From Chloroflexota bacterium (GTDB taxonomy: Bacteria > Chloroflexota > Dehalococcoidia > Tepidiformales > Tepidiformaceae), in the NCBI GenBank assembly GCA_025350285.1, contig JANXYE010000210.1, positions 1 to 5,030 on the forward strand: DNA of 5,030 bases. Direction: 5' to 3'. Made by a program: the position numbers and the translations under genes. Below the pieces are notes generated by a model. It had not been told where the DNA came from. It was given only the letters and a program-made list of their open reading frames with translations, and searched no databases. Below are positions 1 to 5,030 of this stretch, one piece after another (positions within the stretch are counted from its first letter, which is position 1; each line of letters starts with the position of its first letter).

Positions 1-363
1 GGCCTGGAGCCGCTCGGACATGCGGATGGCGCGGCCGATGTCGTTTGTCCACACGCCCGAACCGAGGCCGAAACGGACGTCGTTGGCGATCCGGACCGCC
101 TCGTCCTCGTCCTTGAAGCGGATGACGGATAGCACCGGCCCGAAGACTTCTTCCTGGGCAATGCGCATCTTGTTGTCGACATCGCCGAAGATCGTCGGCT
201 CGACGAACCAGCCCGTACCGCATTCGGGCCGCGTCGCGGGGCCGCCGCCCATGAGGACCTTGGCGCCCTCCTGCTTGGCGATTTCGATGTAACTCAGCAC
301 CTTGTCGTACTGGGGCCGCGTGGTGACCGGGCCCACCTGCGTAGTGGGCAGCATCGGGTCGCC
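1..363 (-). pseudogene. Aldehyde dehydrogenase, C-terminal fragment (5'-truncated; 3' end outside window)
   Basis: The minus-strand translation is a clear aldehyde dehydrogenase (ALDH superfamily, NAD(P)-dependent oxidation of an aldehyde to a carboxylic acid) from just after the catalytic region onward. In order it shows GDPMLPTTQVGPVTTRPQYD near 310-363, a GWFVEPTIF segment, the conserved EEVFGPV block whose Glu contacts the nicotinamide ribose in this family, and FGLGSGVWTND followed by RAIRMSERLQA at the window edge. About 121 residues are visible; a full ALDH has about 480-500. The Rossmann domain and the active-site Cys, normally 30-40 residues before GDP, should lie above position 363. 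There the frame stays open but the residues are not ALDH-like, and the sequence is a CAGAG repeat and then the opposite-strand exonuclease gene. No convincing start codon or ribosome binding site precedes the fragment. It is therefore read as a 5'-deleted remnant. A contig misjoin at the repeat is an alternative. Family assignment is very secure; brokenness is inferred. Confidence 0.82.
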
Positions 364-370
364 ACGCTGG

Positions 371-418
371 CTCAGGGTCTCTGCGATCCCTGCGCAAACC
401 TCTGCGCGCTCTGTGGTT
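371..418 (-). repeat. CAGAG-type intergenic repeat, copy 1
   Basis: On the minus strand this stretch begins AACCACAGAGCGCGCAGAGG, runs through TTTGCGCAGGG and ends with GCAGAGACCCTGAG. It aligns with copy 2 at 2015-2054 (AACCGCAGAGTGCACCGAGT, then TTGAGGG, then GACACAGAG) with mostly single-base differences in the first 25 bases and a few small indels after that. It lies directly against the broken 5' end of the aldehyde dehydrogenase fragment, and its orientation matches copy 3 at 2108-2147. Similar AACCRCAGAG / CACAGAG sequences are familiar as dispersed intergenic elements in some GC-rich bacteria. Their function is unknown, and copy number in this genome cannot be judged here. Confidence 0.55.
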
Positions 419-424
419 CCCGCC

Positions 425-453
425 TTGACGCGCCGCCCAGCCTCGCGAATACT
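425..453 (+). promoter_or_regulatory. Putative sigma70 promoter of the exonuclease gene
   Basis: TTGACG at 425-430 matches the -35 consensus at five of six bases. A 17-base spacer leads to AATACT at 448-453, which matches the -10 consensus at four of six. Transcription would start near 460, inside the LexA-like box, leaving a leader of about 25 bases before the ATG at 484. A small perfect hairpin, GCGAA-TAC-TTCGC at 445-457, overlaps the -10. Assignment rests on sequence match and position only. Confidence 0.35.
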
Positions 454-454
454 T

Positions 455-468
455 CGCACATATGTTCG
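455..468 (+). promoter_or_regulatory. LexA (SOS) box-like operator upstream of the exonuclease gene
   Basis: CGCACATATGTTCG differs at one base from the perfect palindrome CGAACATATGTTCG, the Gram-positive/actinobacterial LexA operator type (CGAAC-N4-GTTCG). The left half-site is CGCAC (455-459), the spacer ATAT, and the right half-site GTTCG (464-468) is perfect. It starts one base after the proposed -10 element and ends 15 bases before the ATG, the position expected for a repressor that blocks initiation. The downstream gene resembles a DNA-repair exonuclease, which suits SOS control. This is a single site read by eye. Binding, and the operator type used by this organism's own LexA, are inferred. 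Confidence 0.5.
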
Positions 469-483
469 CTGCCGGTTCAAGCC

Positions 484-1710
484 ATGGCCGCTGACCTCAA
501 GGAGCGGCTGCGCGCCGCCCTGAGCCAGCCCAGCCGCAAGGAACAGCTTCCTCGCGGCGAGAGCGTGACCGAACTCAGCGACCTCTCGGGCCTCGGCGGG
601 CGCTGGTTCAACTCGCCCGAGGGTCCCGGCTATGTGGTCGAAAGCGTCTACGAAGGCGGCCATTCGCACGGCAGCGTTGTCCTCCACCGCGCGCTGTCGG
701 TGGATCCGGCTCGCCTCTCCGGGCAGTGCCGCGATCCTCGCCTGGCCGACGTGCACCCTCGAGACTTCCTCTACATCGACACCGAGACGACCGGTCTGGG
801 CGGCGCGGGCGCGATGGTTTTCCTCGCTGGCGTCGCCCGCTTTGAAGGCTCGGTCCTCAAGCTGCGCCAGTACGTTCTCCCGTCACCAGCGTACGAAGGC
901 GGGCTGCTCGGAGGGCTGGCGGGCGAACTGAACGGGGCCGCGGCGCTCGTCAGCTACAACGGCAAATCGTTCGACCTGCCCATGCTCGAAGCACGCTACA
1001 TCCTCAGCCGCGCCCGCCCCGAGTTTCGCAAGCTGCCCCACCTGGACCTGCTCCACCCGAACCGGCGCCTCTTCCGCGGGAACTTCGATTCGTTCCGGCT
1101 GCCGGAGATGGAGGTCCAGTTGCTCGAGTTCGAACGGGAGAACGACTGTCCCTCCCACGAGGTGCCCGAACGCTACTTTCGCTTTCAGCGCACGAGCGAC
1201 CCGACCCACATCCTTCCGGTGCTGCGCCACAACGCCTGGGACATCCTTTCGCTCGTGGCCCTGGCGGCGCATCTCGGCGGCGTATGCGACGGCGCCGAGT
1301 TCCCGTTTCAGGCCGCCCGGGCCGCCGAGTACGCGGGCGACTACGAAGCGGCGGTCGCCCATTTTGAGGCCGCGCTGGCTGGATCGCCCGGGCGGGGCGA
1401 ACGTTTGGAGGCGCTGGAGCACGCCGCTACTGGCTATCGCAAGCTTGGGCGTGACAGCGAAGCGGCCGAGCGCTGGCGGCTGCTCATCGCCGAAGCCCGT
1501 TCCCGCCGGATCACGCCGTACGTCGAACTCTCTAAGCTCCTCGAACACCGGCTCAAACAGCCCGCTGAGGCGTTGGACGTTGTGCGGGCCGCCATCAGCC
1601 TGGTGGAACGCGGCCTTCTCCCGCAGGGTCGCCCGGAAAGCGAAGCCTCGCTGCCCGCCCTCCGCCGACGTGCGGAACGCCTCGCGAAACGTGCGCGCGC
1701 CACCAGTTGA
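484..1710 (+). CDS. YprB/MrfB-like RNase H-fold 3'-5' exonuclease with C-terminal TPR-like region
   Basis: The product has 408 residues and matches the YprB family (RNase_H_2, DnaQ-like DEDD exonucleases). Visible metal-binding motifs are IDTETTGL with D99 and E101, YNGKSFDLPML with D164, and RHNAWDILSL with H249 and D253, arranged as in a DEDDh-type active site. HLDLLHP at 186-192 is a further conserved family element. Residues 1-90 form an N-terminal extension, and about 275-400 is Ala-rich and helical (for example AAEYAGDYEAAVAHFEAALA), typical of TPR repeats. The length is close to B. subtilis YprB (MrfB), which acts with the helicase MrfA in repair of mitomycin C lesions. No helicase gene is visible here, so membership in that pathway is an inference. 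ATG 484 is used because homology-like sequence starts soon after and no better start lies upstream; its Shine-Dalgarno is weak or absent. A LexA-like box and promoter lie immediately upstream. It is a cytosolic protein. Confidence 0.9.
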   Translation: MAADLKERLRAALSQPSRKEQLPRGESVTELSDLSGLGGRWFNSPEGPGYVVESVYEGGHSHGSVVLHRALSVDPARLSGQCRDPRLADVHPRDFLYIDTETTGLGGAGAMVFLAGVARFEGSVLKLRQYVLPSPAYEGGLLGGLAGELNGAAALVSYNGKSFDLPMLEARYILSRARPEFRKLPHLDLLHPNRRLFRGNFDSFRLPEMEVQLLEFERENDCPSHEVPERYFRFQRTSDPTHILPVLRHNAWDILSLVALAAHLGGVCDGAEFPFQAARAAEYAGDYEAAVAHFEAALAGSPGRGERLEALEHAATGYRKLGRDSEAAERWRLLIAEARSRRITPYVELSKLLEHRLKQPAEALDVVRAAISLVERGLLPQGRPESEASLPALRRRAERLAKRARATS

Positions 1711-1738
1711 ATGAACAGCCACACGGACGTGCTACAGT
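1707..1738 (+). promoter_or_regulatory. Possible extended -10 promoter of the small membrane protein gene
   Basis: TGCTACAGT at 1730-1738 is an extended -10 form (TGN then TACAGT, four of six to TATAAT). TTGAAT at 1707-1712 resembles a -35, but the 20-base spacing is long, so the extended -10 would have to carry recognition. It overlaps the stop codon of the exonuclease gene. Read-through from that gene is an equally good explanation for expression, because no terminator lies between the two. Confidence 0.25.
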
Positions 1739-1753
1739 CCCGCCAACCAATTC

Positions 1754-1760
1754 GGGGAGA
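1754..1760 (+). promoter_or_regulatory. Ribosome binding site deciding the start at 1767
   Basis: GGGGAGA sits six bases before the ATG at 1767. It is the clearest Shine-Dalgarno in the window and argues against the TTG start 60 bases further upstream. Confidence 0.65.
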
Positions 1761-1766
1761 CGACAG

Positions 1767-2015
1767 ATGTTCCGAAAAGTCCTGACAACCGTGCACGAAC
1801 GCGAAGAGGGGCACGCCGCGCCGTTGGGGGGCGCGTTCATCGCCGGCGCTGGTATTGTCCTCGTCGGCATCGGTGCCGCGAGCGATACGGGCTGGCTGGC
1901 GATCGCCGGGGGTATCGTCGGTGGCGTCGGCTTCCTCGCCTACGACTTCCTCCACCACTCCCAGCTCGACGCCGAGTTCTTCAAGCGCACCGACGACCTT
2001 ATGGGCAAAAAGTGA
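1767..2015 (+). CDS. Small two-helix membrane protein of unknown function
   Basis: An 82-residue protein that I do not recognise. A polar, charged N-terminus (about residues 1-17, with His-Glu-Arg-Glu-Glu) is followed by two hydrophobic Gly/Ala-rich helices at about 19-38 and 42-61, joined by a short SDTG turn, and a charged C-terminal tail ending in Lys-Lys. This predicts a helical hairpin in the inner membrane. No signal-peptide cleavage site or catalytic motif is visible. The start at 1767 is chosen because GGGGAGA at 1754-1760 gives a strong Shine-Dalgarno with a 6-base spacer; the upstream TTG at 1707 in the same frame would add a non-hydrophobic, unconvincing extension. The gene lies 56 bases after the exonuclease gene on the same strand and could share its transcript. 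The stop codon abuts repeat copy 2, and the next gene converges on it. Coding status is well supported by the ribosome binding site and the membrane profile. Confidence 0.78.
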   Translation: MFRKVLTTVHEREEGHAAPLGGAFIAGAGIVLVGIGAASDTGWLAIAGGIVGGVGFLAYDFLHHSQLDAEFFKRTDDLMGKK

Positions 2016-2054
2016 ACCGCAGAGTGCACCGAGTTTGAGGGAGAGGACACAGAG
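2015..2054 (+). repeat. CAGAG-type intergenic repeat, copy 2 (left arm of an inverted pair)
   Basis: It begins AACCGCAGAGTGCACCGAGT and ends GAGGACACAGAG. The reverse complement matches copy 3 (2108-2147) at about 26 of 40 positions without gaps, and it resembles copy 1 read on the minus strand. The repeat starts on the last base of the stop codon of the small membrane protein gene. Confidence 0.55.
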
Positions 2055-2107
2055 GCGGTGTGGGGCCGGATTCTGAACAATCGTGAGGCGCGCAAACCAG
2101 ACTCCGG

Positions 2108-2147
2108 CTCCGTGTTCTCTCTCCGTACTTCTATGCGCTCGCTGGTT
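2108..2147 (-). repeat. CAGAG-type intergenic repeat, copy 3 (right arm of the inverted pair)
   Basis: On the minus strand it reads AACCAGCGAGCGCATAGAAG and ends with GAGAGAACACGGAG. It is the most diverged of the three copies: the CAGAG units have become CGAG and CGGAG. It has the same orientation as copy 1, so copies 1 and 3 flank the exonuclease and small membrane protein genes as direct repeats. Confidence 0.45.
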
Positions 2148-2155
2148 CTGGGGTT

Positions 2156-4435
2156 TTATTTGCGGCGAAGGACGCGGGGCAGGAGCGTGTTGCGCAGACG
2201 GATGTATGCGCTCCTGGTGGCTTCCGGGTCGGACCGTTCAAGGTCGGGCCGGCCGTAACGCGTCTCTTCGTACGCCTCCGCCAGGCGCTTGGCCTCTTCC
2301 GGCCGTTCGATCACCGAACCAACACGCCGTGACCATTCGCGTGCGGTCTCGGATTCGCGGCCGCCAAGGCGCGCCCAGCCGGCGAAGCGCTGCGTCTTCG
2401 CCCATAGCCGCCTGTCGCCGTGGAGCCCCCCGAGGCCCCAATTCCACGCCAACCGGCCGGAGAGCCCGGCGACCGCAACCGCGGCCAACGCGCCGGCGAG
2501 GGACCAGATAAGGACCCACGGGGGACCGTCGTTCTGGATCGCTTTCGCCGCCAGGGCGGCCTGGGCCTCGCGAAGCTTGGCCTCCCGGTCCCCGAGGAGG
2601 TCGTCCGGCGCCTGAAAGAGGCCCTCAATGCCCGTGCCGGGAAGGAGGTTGGGGTCGCCGCCGTCGCCACCAATAGTCCCGCCCACGCCAATTGAGGGAC
2701 GGTCCTGCGTTGGGTTGAAGGTCACCCAGCCGTATTTCGGAAAATAGACCTCCACCCAGCTGTACGCGTCCGACTTGCGCACGGTGTAGGTGGTCTCGAT
2801 GGCCGCTGACTTGTCCAGGACGTAGCCGACGGCCACGCGGCTCGGAATCCCAACGGCCCGCAGCATGACGGCCATCGCCGACGACTGCGTGTCGAAGTAC
2901 CCTCGCTTCAGGTCGAACAGGAGCCAATCGACAACGTCGCGCCCGGCCGGGGCTGGCTCCACCTGAAGGTCGTACGGGAGGGCGCGCAGGTAGTCCTCAA
3001 TCGTCTTGGTTTTGTCATAAGGTGTCGCACCCGGCGCCGTGATCTGTTTCGAGAGATCGACGACGCGCTTCGGCAGATTGCCCGGGAGTTGGAGGTAGCG
3101 CGCCTTCACCCAGTCGGGGTAAGCCGTGCCTGCCGTGGCGAGCTCCCGCGGCGTAGCGACGCTCTCAGAGCCGATCGAGTTGTAGGTGTCGCCGGAGTTC
3201 AAACCGCGTCGTGTCGCGAGTTGTTCGATGTCTCCCCGGAAGCCGCGCGGCGACTCCGCCGTCACGGCGATGTTCGTGCCCAGCGGCACGCCGGAGGAGA
3301 GCACGGAGTTGTCGCCATCCTTGACGGTCACCTGGAGGATGGTCGCGACGCGCTTCTCGTATTGGGCCGCTTCGGCCGATGCGGCGAGGTCGCCCGCGGG
3401 GATCTTTGTCTCGTCGCGCCCGCTCGTCTTCCAGCCAGCGCCGGTGTACTCGTCGTAGCTCGTGCCGCGGACGAGGCCGGGCTGGCCGGCCTTGATTTGA
3501 TACAGCTCCCGGGTGCCGAGCTTGATGTTGCCGTTAATTGTGAGGAAGTCGCCGAAGTTATGCAGGCGGCCGCCATTCTGCGCGTTGACGTTCGCGAATA
3601 GCCTCGTGAATGTCCCACTCTGGCCCGTGAACGGCTGAGCCACGGCGTCGTACACGCCGCCCACACGCTTATACTGGTCGCCCACGGGCAGCAGCCAGGC
3701 GAAAAGCAGCAACCCGCCGGTGACGAAAAGCGTCAGTTGTCCGGCGCTCAGGCTGATGAACTCCGGGTAGTCGATGCCCTCCTTCTTCCACTTCGATTGG
3801 CTGCGCTGCAGGTGCAGGCGTGCGATCAGGATGATCGCGCCGAAGAGGAAGACGACGAACGCCCCGCTTGGCTGGCCCTTCTGCAGCGCGATGTTCGCGA
3901 GCAGCACGATCCCGCCGGGCAGAATAGCCACCCATGGGTTGTGCCAGCGGTAGACCGCGTAAGCCGCGAGGTAGGTGCTCAGGAAACAAATGGAATGAAC
4001 GAGCGTGACGAACGGCAGCGTGTCGTTGCTGATGTCCCCCGCGCGCACAACTTCGAACCAATCGCGCATCCGCACGCGAAAGTCGGTCAGCCGGGCGGCG
4101 ATCGTGTCGCCCTCCGCGAACTGCTGGACCATCAACGCCACCACCACGATGCCGAGCGCCAGAGCGACGGGGTGGATGAGTACGCCGGGAGCGCGTACCC
4201 GCGCCGCGAGCAGCCCTACCAGCAGCCCGAGCAGCATAGTCGGGATCACCGGCGGCATCCCGCCGCGCACCCAGTTGGCTTGCTGGATGGAATACCCGAC
4301 AGCGACGAACGCAATCAGGGCCGCGGAGAAGGTGAGCCAGTCCTCCCAACTCATCAGCCAGCGGGGCGCGTTCACCGCGGCCGCGCCGAAGCGCCGGTTC
4401 GCGGGCTGGTTCATCGGGATGTTCATGCCTGCCAT
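2156..4435 (-). CDS. TgpA-like (DUF3488) transglutaminase-domain membrane protein with substituted catalytic triad
   Basis: The product has 759 residues. About seven hydrophobic helices fill residues 33-252 (near 33-50, 61-80, 85-106, 140-162, 168-185, 200-218, 233-252), as in the TgpA N-terminal domain. A large extracytoplasmic part (about 255-638) carries the transglutaminase-like core: RGYFDTQSSAM, GIPSRVAVGYV, SDAYSWVEVYFP and YGWVTFNPT at about 511-576. A Gly-rich linker (582-602), a last helix (640-666) and a cytoplasmic tail with AYEETRYGRP (731-740), similar to DUF4129, complete the usual TgpA layout. In active relatives these core motifs read GYC, DAH and FDP; here the positions are F514, Y558 and N574. 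The fold is kept but cysteine chemistry is unlikely. ATG 4435 is preferred because GGAG lies seven bases upstream; it overlaps the DUF58 gene by 13 bases, which implies coupled translation. A second ATG at 4426 forms an ATGA overlap. A role in envelope or exported-protein processing or assembly is inferred from family context. Confidence 0.9.
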   Translation of the reverse strand: MAGMNIPMNQPANRRFGAAAVNAPRWLMSWEDWLTFSAALIAFVAVGYSIQQANWVRGGMPPVIPTMLLGLLVGLLAARVRAPGVLIHPVALALGIVVVALMVQQFAEGDTIAARLTDFRVRMRDWFEVVRAGDISNDTLPFVTLVHSICFLSTYLAAYAVYRWHNPWVAILPGGIVLLANIALQKGQPSGAFVVFLFGAIILIARLHLQRSQSKWKKEGIDYPEFISLSAGQLTLFVTGGLLLFAWLLPVGDQYKRVGGVYDAVAQPFTGQSGTFTRLFANVNAQNGGRLHNFGDFLTINGNIKLGTRELYQIKAGQPGLVRGTSYDEYTGAGWKTSGRDETKIPAGDLAASAEAAQYEKRVATILQVTVKDGDNSVLSSGVPLGTNIAVTAESPRGFRGDIEQLATRRGLNSGDTYNSIGSESVATPRELATAGTAYPDWVKARYLQLPGNLPKRVVDLSKQITAPGATPYDKTKTIEDYLRALPYDLQVEPAPAGRDVVDWLLFDLKRGYFDTQSSAMAVMLRAVGIPSRVAVGYVLDKSAAIETTYTVRKSDAYSWVEVYFPKYGWVTFNPTQDRPSIGVGGTIGGDGGDPNLLPGTGIEGLFQAPDDLLGDREAKLREAQAALAAKAIQNDGPPWVLIWSLAGALAAVAVAGLSGRLAWNWGLGGLHGDRRLWAKTQRFAGWARLGGRESETAREWSRRVGSVIERPEEAKRLAEAYEETRYGRPDLERSDPEATRSAYIRLRNTLLPRVLRRK

Positions 4436-5030
4436 GCGGGTGCTCCACTCGCCGTCGGGCTCAGCGCGATGCTCAGGTCGTCACCGCGCCTTACCACGTA
4501 CGTCAGGATATCGCTTGCCGTCAACTCCCCAAACAACAGAAGCGGCGACTTGCTGCCCCCAAACGTTGTCGGATCGAGCAAGACGACCGCCGCTCGAACG
4601 CCGCGCTGCACCAGCGCCTGTACCGCCGTCAGCCACTGGTCGCCTGTATCGGAGGTGACGATGACGAGCGTCGTGTGGCGCCCGAAGCGCCGCTGTTCCT
4701 CCTGGAGGATGTTGCCGAGCGGCGCCTCACCGAGGGCCCGGGCCATCGCCAACGATTCCAGGATGCGGGTCATCTGCTGCTGGCCGCGCTCCGGTTCGAT
4801 AACGCGAAGGTCCCGCCCGAACGTGATTAGTCCAACCGTCCGATTGTTGACCAGGTAGTGCCGTGCCACGCTGGCCGCGACGCGCACGCCCCACTCCTCG
4901 GTGCTGTCGTCGCCACTGCCCACGTTGACGCGCTGCTCCAGGTCCAGGATCACCCAGATGTCGCTGGCGGGGTCGAGTTCGAACGTCTTCACCATCATCT
5001 CACCCGTCCGCGCCGTGCTCTTCCAGTGGA
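4423..5030 (-). CDS. DUF58 family protein, C-terminal part (5' end outside window)
   Basis: About 201 residues are visible. The first ones in the window read HWKSTARTGE, the DUF58 signature normally found in the middle of the protein, so the gene continues beyond the right edge and the ATGs at 4993-4998 are internal. A VWA-like alpha/beta domain follows: DIWVILDLEQ as first strand, then VGLITFG, RGQQQMTRILESLA, TLVIVTSDTGDQW, and GVRAAVVLLDP. The first strand lacks a DxSxS metal-binding motif (Asp-Leu-Glu-Gln is seen), so a classical MIDAS is unlikely. DUF58 proteins are usually encoded with a MoxR AAA+ ATPase and, often, a TgpA-like transglutaminase; here the TgpA-like gene overlaps the 3' end by 13 bases. 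A MoxR gene upstream is expected but not seen. The biochemical function of DUF58 is not established. Family assignment is secure. Confidence 0.9.
   Translation of the reverse strand, partial: HWKSTARTGEMMVKTFELDPASDIWVILDLEQRVNVGSGDDSTEEWGVRVAASVARHYLVNNRTVGLITFGRDLRVIEPERGQQQMTRILESLAMARALGEAPLGNILQEEQRRFGRHTTLVIVTSDTGDQWLTAVQALVQRGVRAAVVLLDPTTFGGSKSPLLLFGELTASDILTYVVRRGDDLSIALSPTASGAPAWQA
4443..4446 (-). promoter_or_regulatory. Ribosome binding site supporting the start at 4435 of the TgpA-like gene
   Basis: On the minus strand GGAG precedes the ATG at 4435 by seven bases, inside the DUF58 coding sequence. The alternative ATG at 4426 has only an AGG one to two bases away, too close to act as a ribosome binding site. 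This decides for the longer reading frame with the 13-base overlap. Confidence 0.5.

Larger units (their letters stand above)
2015..2147. other. Imperfect long palindrome between convergent genes; possible weak bidirectional terminator
   Basis: Copies 2 and 3 of the repeat form arms of 40 bases around a spacer at 2055-2107, between a plus-strand gene ending at 2015 and a minus-strand gene ending at 2156. A competing inner stem pairs GCCGGA (2065-2070) with TCCGGC (2103-2108) and extends by several G-C and G-U pairs. No U-run follows on either strand, so a canonical intrinsic terminator is not visible. A terminating or transcript-protecting role is inferred only from location. Confidence 0.3.

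Noticed and set aside
20..292. Plus-strand open frame of 90 codons at the left edge
   Set aside because: It is antisense to the conserved aldehyde dehydrogenase sequence and shows no family motif.
371..418. The CAGAG repeat as a CRISPR array or tRNA gene
   Set aside because: The short units are irregular, not evenly spaced and have no unique spacers; no cloverleaf can be drawn.
364..882. Continuation of the aldehyde dehydrogenase frame upstream without a stop
   Set aside because: The frame stays open only as antisense of the exonuclease gene. The residues carry no Rossmann fold or active-site Cys motif of the ALDH family.
883..1722. Long minus-strand open frame of 279 codons inside the exonuclease gene
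   Set aside because: It is codon-aligned antisense to a gene with clear DEDD exonuclease motifs. High GC removes stop codons on the opposite strand, and the translation resembles no protein family.
1707..1766. TTG start at 1707 for the small membrane protein, adding 20 residues
   Set aside because: The extra residues are polar and Pro-rich, overlap the preceding stop codon and lack a ribosome binding site, while ATG 1767 has a strong one.
2148..2160. The T-run near 2154-2157 as a terminator of the plus-strand gene
   Set aside because: Only four T residues occur, no stable hairpin ends directly before them, and they coincide with the stop codon of the minus-strand gene.
3737..4858. Plus-strand open frame of 373 codons opposite the TgpA-like and DUF58 genes
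   Set aside because: It runs across two recognisable minus-strand genes; its product is rich in Arg, Asp and His without any domain, typical of a GC-driven antisense frame.

Overview
The window is GC-rich bacterial DNA with dense coding and short intergenic gaps. It holds five protein-coding loci. The combination of a DUF58 / transglutaminase-type membrane protein pair and a YprB-type exonuclease with a TPR tail fits several phyla. Chloroflexota or Armatimonadota are my best guesses, inferred from protein style and a CAGAG-rich intergenic repeat. No marker gene is present to settle it.

Layout from left to right. Positions 1-363 (minus strand) encode the C-terminal part of an NAD(P)-dependent aldehyde dehydrogenase. 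Its 3' end leaves the window. Its 5' part, including the catalytic-cysteine region, is absent, so it looks like a broken gene. The break lies beside a CAGAG-type repeat (371-418). Positions 419-483 form a compact control region with a plausible sigma70 promoter and, just downstream of its -10 element, a close match to the CGAAC-N4-GTTCG LexA (SOS) operator. It leads into a 408-residue RNase H-fold exonuclease with a C-terminal TPR-like region (484-1710, plus strand). This protein resembles YprB/MrfB, the nuclease of a mitomycin-lesion repair pathway. A small two-helix membrane protein of unknown function follows (1767-2015, plus strand) with its own good ribosome binding site.

Positions 2016-2155 separate convergent genes. 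They contain two more copies of the repeat in opposite orientation, forming an imperfect palindrome of about 130 bp. On the minus strand, a DUF58 protein (4423 to beyond 5030) overlaps by 13 bases a 759-residue TgpA-like membrane protein (2156-4435). DUF58 and TgpA-like genes are usually found together, often downstream of a MoxR AAA+ ATPase, which would lie beyond the right edge here. The transglutaminase domain is unusual: the Cys, His and Asp of the catalytic triad appear replaced by Phe, Tyr and Asn, so it is probably not an active cysteine transglutaminase or protease.

The points most worth following are the LexA-like operator in front of the repair-type exonuclease, the triad-less transglutaminase domain, and the repeat family that borders both the broken dehydrogenase and the convergent gene boundary.
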